Source: Epilithonimonas sp042695135
GTDB lineage: Bacteria; Bacteroidota; Bacteroidia; Flavobacteriales; Weeksellaceae
Assembly: GCF_042695135.1 (NCBI RefSeq)
Contig: NZ_CP170547.1
Location: 3,348,001-3,412,000, forward strand
Length of the DNA: 64,000 nucleotides
Direction of reading: 5' to 3'
Numbering within the stretch: position 1 is the stretch's first letter; every line of letters starts with the position of its first letter. Positions 8,413 through 16,484 of this stretch are shown here, one piece after another. The notes beneath the pieces were generated by a model, which saw only the letters and a list, made by a program, of their open reading frames with translations, searched no databases and had not been told where the DNA came from. Both the position numbers and the translations under genes were made by a program.

Positions 8413-9204
8413 ATGGCTAAAAAAAATATTTTTACCGATTCTTTTGGAAATATATATATTCTGAAACGGGTGATCATCTTCATCCTGGGAATAGTTTCCT
8501 ACAGGAGATTCAATGGTTTTAATAAACTGAAGATCACTGGCACAGAAAATCTCGCCGATTTGCCGGACAGCAATGTACTTTTTGTATCCAATCATCAGAC
8601 TTACTTTGCAGATGTTGCGGCAATGTATCACGCTTTTTGCGCTGTGAATAACGGTTATCACAACACGATAAAAAATCCGGTTTACCTTCTGAATCCAAAA
8701 GTCGATTTCTATTACGTTGCAGCAGAAGAAACGATGAATAAAGGAATTTTGGCAAGAATTTTTAAAATAGCCGGAGCAATCACAGTCAAAAGAACCTGGC
8801 GTGCCGAAGGTAAAAATGTCAATAGAATGGTTGATCTCAGTGAGATAGAAAATATTATGAAAGCCCTGGATAATGGCTGGGTAATTACTTTTCCGCAAGG
8901 GACAACTTCCGCTTATGCACAAGGCAGAAAAGGAACAGCAAAATTGATTAAAAACCAACGCCCAACGGTAATTCCTATCAAGATCAATGGTTTCCGAAGA
9001 GCATTTGATAAAAAAGGCCTCAAGATAAAAGTGACGGGTGTAAAACCAACAATGGAGTTCAAACCGGTTTTGGATATTGATTATGATAATGAATCGGCAA
9101 ACGAAATTCTGGACAAAATAATGCACGCCATAGAGCAGACTCCGGAACATAATCTGTTGCATGATTACGATGCAAAATTAAAAGAAATCAAATCCCAACA
9201 ATAA
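8413..9204 (+). CDS. 1-acyl-glycerol-3-phosphate acyltransferase-like protein (PlsC family)
   Basis: 263 residues. The acyltransferase fold is indicated by SNHQTYFADV in place of the usual NHxxxxD block and by the second block TFPQGTTSAYAQGRKG in place of FPEGTRS. A later VIPIKINGFRRAFDKKG fits the family. These enzymes add the second acyl chain to lysophosphatidic acid at the inner membrane. The catalytic block here is H-x5-D instead of H-x4-D and the Glu of FPEGT is Gln, so the protein belongs to a divergent subgroup and its substrate should be treated as open. It ends at a terminator. Confidence 0.8.
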   Translation: MAKKNIFTDSFGNIYILKRVIIFILGIVSYRRFNGFNKLKITGTENLADLPDSNVLFVSNHQTYFADVAAMYHAFCAVNNGYHNTIKNPVYLLNPKVDFYYVAAEETMNKGILARIFKIAGAITVKRTWRAEGKNVNRMVDLSEIENIMKALDNGWVITFPQGTTSAYAQGRKGTAKLIKNQRPTVIPIKINGFRRAFDKKGLKIKVTGVKPTMEFKPVLDIDYDNESANEILDKIMHAIEQTPEHNLLHDYDAKLKEIKSQQ

Positions 9205-9206
9205 AA

Positions 9207-9234
9207 AACGGCTACTGAAAAAGTAGCCGTTTTT
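9207..9234 (+). terminator. Bidirectional terminator between convergent plsC-like and fabV genes
   Basis: AACGGCTACT (9207-9216) pairs with AGTAGCCGTT (9222-9231) around GAAAA, with A and T runs on either side. Confidence 0.85.
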
Positions 9235-9295
9235 GTTCATAGTGAAGATTAAATAAAATCTATTATCTATCAGTCTATTATTCTTAGTCTAAAAT

Positions 9296-10498
9296 CTAAG
9301 CTTCGATACTTGGAACTTGTACGTTTTCGTTAGCATCTTTCTCATAATCAATTCCGTCAACTTCGAAACCGAAAAGGTTGAAGAATTCTTTTCTGTAACC
9401 TGCGATGTCGCTGATATCAGAAAGGTTCTCAGTGGTGATTTCTTTCCACAATCTGTCAACTTCTGCCTGCACATCATCCGCCATTTCCAAATCATCGATT
9501 CTGATTCTGCCTGCTTCATCCAAAGCAACATTTCCATCTTCAGTATATAATCTCTCTGCAAAAAGTCTTTGGATTTGTTCGATTGTTCCTTCATGAGTTC
9601 CTTTCGCTTTCATCACTTTATAAAGCAGAGAAATATATAACGGAACAACAGGAATCGCTGAACTGGATTGCGTTACCAAAGCTTTGTTTACAGAAACGTA
9701 AGATTTTCCGTTAAGGTCTTTCAATAAATCGTTTAGAACAGTCACAGTTGCTTCAAGATCATTTTTCGCCTGTCCGATGGTTCCGTTTCTGTAGATTGGG
9801 AAAGTCAATTCCGGACCGATATAAGAATAAGCAACCGTTTGAACACCGTCGGCTAAAACGCCAGCCGCTTTCAAATCTTCTATCCAGAATTTCCAGTCTT
9901 CACCACCCATTACGGCAACAGTATTTGGAATATCTTCTTCATTTTCAACCGGAGCAATCGTAACATCAGAAACTACGCCCGTGTGGAAATCAACCGTTTT
10001 GTTGGTGTAAGAATTTCCAATCGGTTTAAGAACAGATGAATGTGCAACGCCGGTTTTAGGATGCGTTCTTCTTGGAGAAGCCAAACTGTAAACCACCAAA
10101 TCAACCTGACCTAAGTCTTTTTTGATTAATTCAATCGTTTGTTTCTTTATTTCGTCAGAAAATGCATCACCGTTGATACTTTTGGCGTAAAGTCCGGCTT
10201 CGTGCGCTTCTTTTTCAAAAGCCGCAGAATTGTACCATCCTGCAGTTCCCATTTTACCTTCAGACGCCGGTTTTTCGAAGAAAACACCAACTGTTGCAGC
10301 ATCGGAACCGAAAGCCGCCGTTATCCTGGAAGAAAGCCCAAAACCTGTGGAAGCGCCGATTACCAAAACTTTTTTTGGTCCGTTTTTGATGGCGCCTTTA
10401 GACTTTACATATTCTATTTGATTTTTTACGCTTTGAAGTGCTCCATCCGGATGCGCCGTCAAACATATAAATCCTCTTGTTCTTGGTTGAATAATCAT
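9296..10498 (-). CDS. fabV: Enoyl-[acyl-carrier-protein] / trans-2-enoyl-CoA reductase, FabV type
   Basis: 400 residues from the ATG at 10498, which gives the family N-terminus MIIQPRTRGFICLTAHP; the open frame has an ATG seven codons further upstream that is less likely. The NADH-binding region reads VLVIGASTGFGLSSR, and the FabV active site is the Tyr-x8-Lys motif in YRNGTIGQAK. VDLVVYSLASPRR and the C-terminal block ending in FGFEVDGIDYE also fit. The enzyme performs the last reduction of each fatty-acid elongation cycle. FabV proteins as a family are known to be poorly sensitive to triclosan; that is family knowledge, not shown here. Confidence 0.95.
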   Translation of the reverse strand: MIIQPRTRGFICLTAHPDGALQSVKNQIEYVKSKGAIKNGPKKVLVIGASTGFGLSSRITAAFGSDAATVGVFFEKPASEGKMGTAGWYNSAAFEKEAHEAGLYAKSINGDAFSDEIKKQTIELIKKDLGQVDLVVYSLASPRRTHPKTGVAHSSVLKPIGNSYTNKTVDFHTGVVSDVTIAPVENEEDIPNTVAVMGGEDWKFWIEDLKAAGVLADGVQTVAYSYIGPELTFPIYRNGTIGQAKNDLEATVTVLNDLLKDLNGKSYVSVNKALVTQSSSAIPVVPLYISLLYKVMKAKGTHEGTIEQIQRLFAERLYTEDGNVALDEAGRIRIDDLEMADDVQAEVDRLWKEITTENLSDISDIAGYRKEFFNLFGFEVDGIDYEKDANENVQVPSIEA

Positions 10499-10635
10499 TG
10501 TTGAAATTATTTTTAGCATTGCAAATTAAAGAAATTTGAGCAAATAATAAGGAATTTTTGTTTAAAAAGAACTTAACCAATTTTAATTTAATGAGCGTTA
10601 ATAAGACTTTACCAATATGTGACTATTTATTTTAT

Positions 10636-10647
10636 GCAATCGATTGC
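10636..10647. promoter_or_regulatory. Perfect 12-bp palindrome, LacI-type operator candidate
   Basis: GCAATCGATTGC contains the AAnCGnTT core typical of LacI/GalR-family operators. It lies between fabV and the pectinase gene, which would suit a sugar-responsive repressor. A one-mismatch version occurs at 59975-59988. No LacI-family gene is in the window. Confidence 0.45.
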
Positions 10648-10751
10648 GCAAGTTGATATTTTTTTTAATTTTACCTGAAATCAAATTGTACAAAGTATAA
10701 TGTAAGAAGTATTAAGTATAATTTAAATTTGCTACTGAACAGCGAATTGCA

Positions 10752-10838
10752 GCAGCCCGGCTTGAACGGAAATCCTTTTTTGTGGCTGGAAAAGCAAAGG
10801 CAAAAAAGATTGGGAGTGGAAGACGGATTAAGCTGCCC
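10752..10838 (+). repeat. Modular GCAGCCCG...GCTGCCC element, copy 1 (87 bp)
   Basis: It starts GCAGCCCGGCTTGAACGG and ends with TGGGAGTGGAAGACGGATTA and AGCTGCCC. Inside, AATCCTTTTTTG and CAAAAAAGATT can pair to form a hairpin around an 18-nt centre. Related copies are at 30365-30437 (minus), 37375-37533 and 47153-47275. Confidence 0.75.
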
Positions 10839-10908
10839 AAATTATATTTTATGACTGAACTTTAACTAAAACATTTATAATCAATCAAAAGAATAATTCA
10901 ACTATAAA

Positions 10909-12396
10909 ATGAAAAAACTATTAATAGGTCTTGCATTTTCTCTTGCAGCGTTTATTTCTGCGCAGAAAAATGACATCAATTATTACATCCAGAAAGCACC
11001 ATTCAAATTCGGTGAAATGGTTTTGCCGACGATTCCTCAAAAGGATTACAACTTCAAGGATTTTGGAGGTGTTGCCGACGGGAAAACATTGAATACAAAA
11101 GCTTTCGAAAAGGCAATCACAACAATTGCAGCAAACGGTGGCGGAAGATTAGTTGTTCCGGCAGGAACCTGGTTAACCGGTCCCATCGAGCTGAAAAGTA
11201 AAATTGATTTTCACGTGGAGGAAGGTGCAATTGTGCAATTCAGCAATGATGTAAAGCAATTCCCAATCAGAGAATCCTCGCCTGGAAAATTCGAAGTGAC
11301 AGCTCCACTCTGGGGAAATAATTTGAAAGACGTTTCCTTCACCGGAAAAGGGATTTTTGACGGCGCAGGTGAAGCCTGGAGACCTGTGAAGAAATTCAAA
11401 ACCACGGATGCGCAATGGAAAGAATTGTTGGCTAAACCGGGAAGTACGCTTAGCGACGACGGAAAAATCTGGTGGCCAAGTGCTGCTGCAAAAAATGGCG
11501 AAGAACTCGCAAAAGTCATTACAAAAACGCCCGGTGCAACTATAGAAATGTACGAACAAATTCATCATTTTTTAAGACCGATGATGTTTACACTTTCTAA
11601 AGTAACCAATCTTTTGATTGACGGACCAACGTTCCGAAACTCACCTAAATTTGTCATTAACCCAAAACAAATTACGAATCTTGTCATCAGAAATACAACG
11701 GTTTACAATCCAAGCTGGGCTCAGAATGGCGACGGAATCGACATCAGTGCGTCGAAAAACGTCATCATTTACAACACAAAAGTGAACGCCGGCGATGACG
11801 GAATCTGTATGAAATCCAGCGGAACACCGAAAAATGGTGAAGCCAATCTGCAAAACGTTATCATCGCAGAATGTACTGTAAATGAAGGCCACGGCGGTTT
11901 CGTAATCGGAAGCAATACAGACGGCGGAATGAAAAATATCTACGTTACCAATTGTACTTTTGATGGAACAGATATTGGAATCCGTGTGAAAAGTAATTCG
12001 GGAAGAGGCGGCGACGTGAGCCAAATCTTTATTGAAAATATCGAGATGAAGAACATCATCAAAGAAGCTGTTTTATTCGATACATTTTATGCTGATGCAC
12101 CCGTTGGAAGCACCAAAGAAAGTGAAGCAGCACAACAAACGGGCGAAAAAGTTCCTTATTTCCACGATTTTTTTGTGAGCAATATTAATTGTTCTTCGTC
12201 AGAAACAGCTTTCAGTTTCAGCGGACTTCCAGAGAAACTGATTGAGAATCTATATTTTAAAAACGTGAATATCACAAGTAAAAAAGGAATCGTTGGGAAA
12301 AATGCCAACAATATCGTTTTCGAAAATGTGAAAATAAATAACAGTACAGATTATAAAGTGGATAGTAATCTGAAAAAAGCAATTGTTGTGAAGTAA
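10909..12396 (+). CDS. Secreted glycoside hydrolase family 28 (polygalacturonase-like)
   Basis: 495 residues. A signal peptide (MKKLLIGLAFSLAAFISAQ) is followed by the N-terminal pattern YNFKDFGGVADGKT typical of pectin-lyase-fold hydrolases. The GH28 catalytic signatures occur in order: QNGDGIDI, AGDDGICMKS (the paired Asp), GHGGFVIGS and GIRVKSNSGRGG. These map to the catalytic Asp residues and the conserved His and Arg-Lys pair. The enzyme should cleave alpha-1,4-galacturonan or rhamnogalacturonan backbones outside the cytoplasm. It stands alone, with no SusC/SusD pair nearby in the window. Confidence 0.93.
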   Translation: MKKLLIGLAFSLAAFISAQKNDINYYIQKAPFKFGEMVLPTIPQKDYNFKDFGGVADGKTLNTKAFEKAITTIAANGGGRLVVPAGTWLTGPIELKSKIDFHVEEGAIVQFSNDVKQFPIRESSPGKFEVTAPLWGNNLKDVSFTGKGIFDGAGEAWRPVKKFKTTDAQWKELLAKPGSTLSDDGKIWWPSAAAKNGEELAKVITKTPGATIEMYEQIHHFLRPMMFTLSKVTNLLIDGPTFRNSPKFVINPKQITNLVIRNTTVYNPSWAQNGDGIDISASKNVIIYNTKVNAGDDGICMKSSGTPKNGEANLQNVIIAECTVNEGHGGFVIGSNTDGGMKNIYVTNCTFDGTDIGIRVKSNSGRGGDVSQIFIENIEMKNIIKEAVLFDTFYADAPVGSTKESEAAQQTGEKVPYFHDFFVSNINCSSSETAFSFSGLPEKLIENLYFKNVNITSKKGIVGKNANNIVFENVKINNSTDYKVDSNLKKAIVVK

Positions 12397-12424
12397 TTTT
12401 TTACGACTATTAAGGTGTTAATTT

Positions 12425-12462
12425 AAAACCCTTTCAGAGTTTGAAGCTGAAAGGGTTTTTTC
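12425..12462. terminator. Bidirectional terminator between GH28 and topB
   Basis: A 13-bp stem, AAAACCCTTTCAG (12425-12437) with CTGAAAGGGTTTT (12447-12459), has a 9-nt loop and T runs in both directions. Confidence 0.88.
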
Positions 12463-14561
12463 TATTTTAATGAGATTGAAAAATCTTCATTCATTAATAA
12501 AACTCCTTCTTCCTGATTTCCTGTAAAACCTTTCAGTTTGGAAGTTTTACTTTTCAGAATCAAATCCTGAAGCTGTTTTTCCGATAGTTTTTTTCCTAAT
12601 ATTTCAAATGAAACTTTGAAACCACAAGCTTTGAAATCCGAACAGCCGATGGCAGCTTTTCCTTTCATCAAGTTATTCGATTTACACTTCGGGCATTGGG
12701 TTTCTGTCCAGATGATTTCGGTTTTTACTCTCGGTGTTTTTTCTTTTGTAGCTGGTTTTTCTTCCTCAAAATTGATAACTTTTCCTTTGGAGCTGATGAC
12801 TTTTCTCGTGAGTTCCGTTACCATTTCTATCAATTCGTCTTTGAATTGGTTGGCTTCGTACTCGCCTTTCTCAATTCTGCGAAGTTTTGATTCCCACTCT
12901 CCGGTAAGTTCGGGACTTTTCAGAACTTCATCTTCGATGGTGTCAATCAATTCTATTCCGATTGAGGTGGCAAAAATATTTTTCTTTTTTCGTTCGATGT
13001 ATTTTCTTCGGAACAAAGTTTCGATGATGTTGGCTCGGGTTGAAGGTCTTCCGATGCCGTTATTTTTAAGCATTTCGCGAAGTTCCTCATCTTCCACTTG
13101 TTTCCCAGCGGTTTCCATTGCTCTCAGCAAAGTTGCTTCTGTGTAAGGTTTTGGTGGCGAGGTTTTTCCTTGATGAATCAATGGTGCGTGGTCGCCTTTT
13201 TCGCCGGATACGAATTCCGGAATTGTTTGTTCCTCGTCTTTATTTTCTTTTTCAGATTCATCCTTTTTGTCTTTGGCATAAACCGCTCGCCAGCCGGGTT
13301 CAAGGATTTGTTTTCCGGAAGCTTTGAACGGAATCGTCCCAACCTGTCCTTCAACCAAAGTATTTGAAATCTTACATTCCGGGTAGAAAACGGCGATGAA
13401 TCGTTTTGCGACGAGGTCATAAATTAATTTTTCCTCACGGCTCAGGTTTGATGAAGGCGGGATTTCTGTGGGAATTATGGCGTGGTGGTCCGTCACTTTT
13501 GTATCATCGAAAACGGCTTTTGTTTTCGGAATAATTGGTTGTGAAAGTAACGGCGAAATCAAATCTGAATAAATCGTCATACTTTTCAGAATTCCGGGAA
13601 TTTTCGGATAAAGATTTTCTGATAAATAAGTCGTATCAACTCTCGGATAAGTCGTGTGTTTTTTCTCGTAAAGACTTTGAATATAATTAAGTGTATGCTC
13701 CGCCGAGAAACCAAATTTTTTATTCGCTTCCACCTGAAGTCCCGTCAAATCGAATAATCTCGGATTTTTTTCTTTTCCTTCTTTAATTTCGAAAGAGACG
13801 ATTTCGAATTGATTTTTTTTGAGATATTCTAATCCTTTTTCTGCTTTTTCTAAAGTCTTCAATCTATCGATTGATGCGCTGAAAAGGACATCGCGGTATT
13901 TGGTTTTCAGTTCCCAATATTCTTCCTGAGAAAACGCATCGATTTCTTTTTGACGCTGAACGAGCATTGCCAAAGTTGGCGTTTGAACGCGTCCGATTGA
14001 CAAAACAGCTTTGTTTCCACCAAATTTCTTGGTGAATAATCTGGTTGCGTTGATTCCCAAAAGCCAATCGCCAATTGCTCTTGCATTTCCGGCCTGATAA
14101 AGGTTTTTGTAATCTTCCGCAGGTTTCAGATTTTCAAAACCTTCTTTGATGGAATCTTCCGTCAAGGACGAAATCCACAACCGCTTCATTGGTTTGTCGC
14201 ATTTTGCTTTCTGCAATACCCAACGCTGAATCAATTCTCCTTCTTGCCCGGCATCACCACAATTAATGACCTCATCACATTCCTCAACCAATTTTGCTAT
14301 GGTATTGAATTGCTTTTCAACGCCATTATTGTCAATAAGTTTGATTCCGAATTGTTTGGGAATAATGGGCAAGAAAATTAAATCCCAGGATTTGAAATGT
14401 GGTGCGTAATCCTGCGGTTCTTTCAAAGTGCAAAGATGACCGAAAGTCCACGTGACGCAATAGCCGTTTCCTTCCATATAGCCGCTTTTGGGATTATTGG
14501 CTCCCAAAACTTTGGCAATATCACGGGCAACGCTGGGTTTTTCGGCTATACAAAGTTTCAT
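12462..14561 (-). CDS. topB: DNA topoisomerase III (type IA)
   Basis: 699 residues when started at MKLCIAEKPSVARDIAKVLG (ATG at 14561); a start nine codons upstream is open but lacks family support. The Toprim domain occupies the first 150 residues. The catalytic tyrosine is in TTYPRVDTTYLSE, and GRPSTRANIIETLFRR is the next conserved block. The C-terminus has a four-cysteine zinc segment (CPKCKSNN...CSDFKAC) and a short C-terminal repeat domain, giving the usual TopB length. It relaxes and decatenates DNA by passing single strands. The gene is monocistronic between repeat-rich spacers. Confidence 0.95.
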   Translation of the reverse strand: MKLCIAEKPSVARDIAKVLGANNPKSGYMEGNGYCVTWTFGHLCTLKEPQDYAPHFKSWDLIFLPIIPKQFGIKLIDNNGVEKQFNTIAKLVEECDEVINCGDAGQEGELIQRWVLQKAKCDKPMKRLWISSLTEDSIKEGFENLKPAEDYKNLYQAGNARAIGDWLLGINATRLFTKKFGGNKAVLSIGRVQTPTLAMLVQRQKEIDAFSQEEYWELKTKYRDVLFSASIDRLKTLEKAEKGLEYLKKNQFEIVSFEIKEGKEKNPRLFDLTGLQVEANKKFGFSAEHTLNYIQSLYEKKHTTYPRVDTTYLSENLYPKIPGILKSMTIYSDLISPLLSQPIIPKTKAVFDDTKVTDHHAIIPTEIPPSSNLSREEKLIYDLVAKRFIAVFYPECKISNTLVEGQVGTIPFKASGKQILEPGWRAVYAKDKKDESEKENKDEEQTIPEFVSGEKGDHAPLIHQGKTSPPKPYTEATLLRAMETAGKQVEDEELREMLKNNGIGRPSTRANIIETLFRRKYIERKKKNIFATSIGIELIDTIEDEVLKSPELTGEWESKLRRIEKGEYEANQFKDELIEMVTELTRKVISSKGKVINFEEEKPATKEKTPRVKTEIIWTETQCPKCKSNNLMKGKAAIGCSDFKACGFKVSFEILGKKLSEKQLQDLILKSKTSKLKGFTGNQEEGVLLMNEDFSISLK

Positions 14562-14656
14562 CTGTAATTTTATTTTCTTTGAGGTCAAATCCTTTTGTTG
14601 ATCTGAAATAAGGCTTGCAAAAATGCGATTTTTAAATTGAAAAAACGAGGGAATTT

Positions 14657-14735
14657 GAACACAAAGTGCACAAAGTTTTTTTGAATTTATTGAAAATAAT
14701 TTTGGTTTACAAAGACGCTTTGCTTATAAAAGACT
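14657..14735 (+). repeat. CAAAG-family repeat, unit 1
   Basis: The unit starts AACACAAAGTGCACAAAG, continues with T-rich sequence and ends with TTTACAAAGACGCTTTGCTT. It is the same two-part layout as the unit at 14756, about 100 bp further on, and the one at 16396. Confidence 0.65.
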
Positions 14736-14755
14736 GAATTTAAAAGTGTTGTTTT

Positions 14756-14870
14756 GAAACGCAAAGTGCGCAAAGATTTTTTTGAAATGATTGAAAATAT
14801 TTTTAAGATTTGCAAAGACGCTTGACTTCGTCGAATCTTCGATTTCGCTTATCAAAGTTTAAATGACAAA
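14756..14870 (+). repeat. CAAAG-family repeat, unit 2 with a short insertion
   Basis: The unit starts AAACGCAAAGTGCGCAAAG and ends with TTTGCAAAGACGCTT and CGCTTATCAAAG. About 20 bp rich in TCGA (GACTTCGTCGAATCTTCG) interrupt the second part compared with unit 1. Confidence 0.65.
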
Positions 14871-14913
14871 TGCTTAATTTAGGATAACTGCTGTTTTTAT
14901 ATTCAATCTGCAT

Positions 14914-14956
14914 TAAAATGAAAAATCCCTCCGAAGTATGAGTCTTCGAAAGGATT
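14914..14956 (-). terminator. Terminator after the DUF4932 gene
   Basis: An imperfect 13-bp stem (14924-14936 with 14944-14956, two mismatches, CCGAAG/CTTCG core) is followed on the minus strand by an ATTTTTCATTTTA tail. Confidence 0.65.
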
Positions 14957-14979
14957 CGTGAGAAAATAATAATGTATTT

Positions 14980-16377
14980 TTAGTTGGAAACGGTTTGCAG
15001 ATTGGCAACTATTTCGCTGACTTTCTGTTCATAGGTTTTGCTGAAAAACTCGTTATAATACCAATATTCAAGCTGGTTTATAATCTGAGGAAGATAGATG
15101 AATGAACGGTTTTTCACATTATCATTCAGTATTTCGTCTGCTTTTTTAGAATCGCCAATTAGTTTTGCAATGATGACTTCGCCGGCTCTGTCAAAATGTT
15201 CGTAAAGGCAGATTTTCCATTGGTTGTAGGCTTGTTCCGACATTTTATTTTTTATCGGTTCGAAGAGAAATTCCTTTGAGTCCATTAATTGTTCATCTAT
15301 TTTATCAACAGCGGGATTTACGAAAGAATGACCAAATTCGTGGATACAAATGGTTCTGAGCGACACATCATTTTTGAATCCTAGATCAAATCCGGAAGTA
15401 TCGTTTACATTTTCCGGTTTATTAAAACTGGCAAAAACATTACCAATCGTATCACTATTTCCTACTGCAAAACCCTGGCTGAAAGGCATCATAAGGCTTG
15501 GATACAAAACATAATTGTCAACTTTTTTGCTGTAAAAATGTTCCATTTCTATGATGAAATTTTCCTTCGGAGTGTGATTGGAAACTTCGGAAATCATCTC
15601 CTGATAATACGGCTGATATTTTTTAAGAAACTCATCAAAATGAACTTCTTTGTAGAAATTATTGAAAGTTTTTACAAATTTTTCCTGATCAGAAAGTGAC
15701 GAAAATTCGTGGGAGAACTGTTTATCAGAGATCACTTTTGCATTCGGAAAATTGTCGAGACCCATTACGAAATTTGAAAAGTGGAGATAGAAATTCCTGT
15801 CAAAGTATGTTTTGATAATCTCAAGATTTTTAGATTTCTGATAGGATTTGAATTCCTGCCCGATTTTTAAGTTCAAAGCATATAAATCTTTGACCCTGGT
15901 TTCTTTTCCATCTTCAGATTTAAAAGTCTGAGTATCCGGAATATTTTCAAAATCTTCGAGGTTTAATAAAAGGTAACTCAGAGCCAGCAATTCGAAATTC
16001 TGGTTGGAAACGACTTTAATTGTTTTGACGTCAAAAATTGGATATTTCAATTCAAAAGAGCCTTTCGCTTTTTTACCAATAATCTGAATCTGAGAAGGGT
16101 TTTGCAAATCAATTTTGGTATGATTGATTTTATTTTGATTCGGAAGTTCTTTCCCGTCTTTCAGCAAATATAATTTTCCTTCGGAGTTTTGAAGCTCAGA
16201 ACTCAGATAAACCAATTTATTTTTCTCTGAATCGAAATCAATTTTTTCTTTTCCTGTAAAGGTTACAAAATCCGCTTTCCACGAATCGTGACTTTGGTTT
16301 GTTTTGAGATTTTGGCAAGAAACGGAGCAGGAATTCGTAAAAACTGCCAACGTGAAAAGAGCAAGTGTTTTTTTCAT
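14980..16377 (-). CDS. DUF4932-type putative metallopeptidase lipoprotein
   Basis: 465 residues. A hydrophobic leader ends in FTNSC, a plausible lipobox, so the protein is probably anchored outside the cytoplasm. A zinc-peptidase motif HEFGHSF lies near residue 340, preceded by a long mostly helical region and followed by FDRAGEVIIAKLIGD, where a third metal ligand (Glu) may sit. The arrangement matches the DUF4932 family of Bacteroidetes. Its substrate is not known. It is bordered on both sides by CAAAG repeats in one orientation and is transcribed alone. Confidence 0.78.
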   Translation of the reverse strand: MKKTLALFTLAVFTNSCSVSCQNLKTNQSHDSWKADFVTFTGKEKIDFDSEKNKLVYLSSELQNSEGKLYLLKDGKELPNQNKINHTKIDLQNPSQIQIIGKKAKGSFELKYPIFDVKTIKVVSNQNFELLALSYLLLNLEDFENIPDTQTFKSEDGKETRVKDLYALNLKIGQEFKSYQKSKNLEIIKTYFDRNFYLHFSNFVMGLDNFPNAKVISDKQFSHEFSSLSDQEKFVKTFNNFYKEVHFDEFLKKYQPYYQEMISEVSNHTPKENFIIEMEHFYSKKVDNYVLYPSLMMPFSQGFAVGNSDTIGNVFASFNKPENVNDTSGFDLGFKNDVSLRTICIHEFGHSFVNPAVDKIDEQLMDSKEFLFEPIKNKMSEQAYNQWKICLYEHFDRAGEVIIAKLIGDSKKADEILNDNVKNRSFIYLPQIINQLEYWYYNEFFSKTYEQKVSEIVANLQTVSN

Positions 16378-16395
16378 TTTAATATTCGAAATTTT

Positions 16396-16472
16396 AACAC
16401 AAAGTTCGCAAAGATTTTTTGACTACTAACTGTTTTTACATTCGCAAAGACGCTTCGCTCACCAAAGATTGA
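16396..16472 (+). repeat. CAAAG-family repeat, unit 3
   Basis: AACACAAAGTTCGCAAAG begins the unit, and TTCGCAAAGACGCTTCGCTC and ACCAAAG end it. It fills the spacer between the DUF4932 gene and the TolC-family gene. Confidence 0.65.
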
Positions 16473-16484
16473 GTTATTAATATT

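Larger units (their letters stand above)
10499..10908. other. Intergenic region between fabV and the GH28 gene
   Basis: About 410 bp between divergent genes. It holds a LacI-type palindrome (10636-10647) and one copy of the modular GCAGCCCG repeat (10752-10838). The rest is AT-rich with no open frame worth reporting. Confidence 0.7.
14562..14979. other. Repeat-rich intergenic region between topB and the DUF4932 gene
   Basis: About 420 bp without a gene. It contains two CAAAG-family repeat units in the same direction and the terminator hairpin of the DUF4932 gene near 14914-14956. Confidence 0.7.

Noticed and set aside
8410..9162. Long open frame on the minus strand opposite the acyltransferase gene
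   Set aside because: It reads as the antisense of a well-supported gene, rich in Cys, Phe and His with no family pattern.
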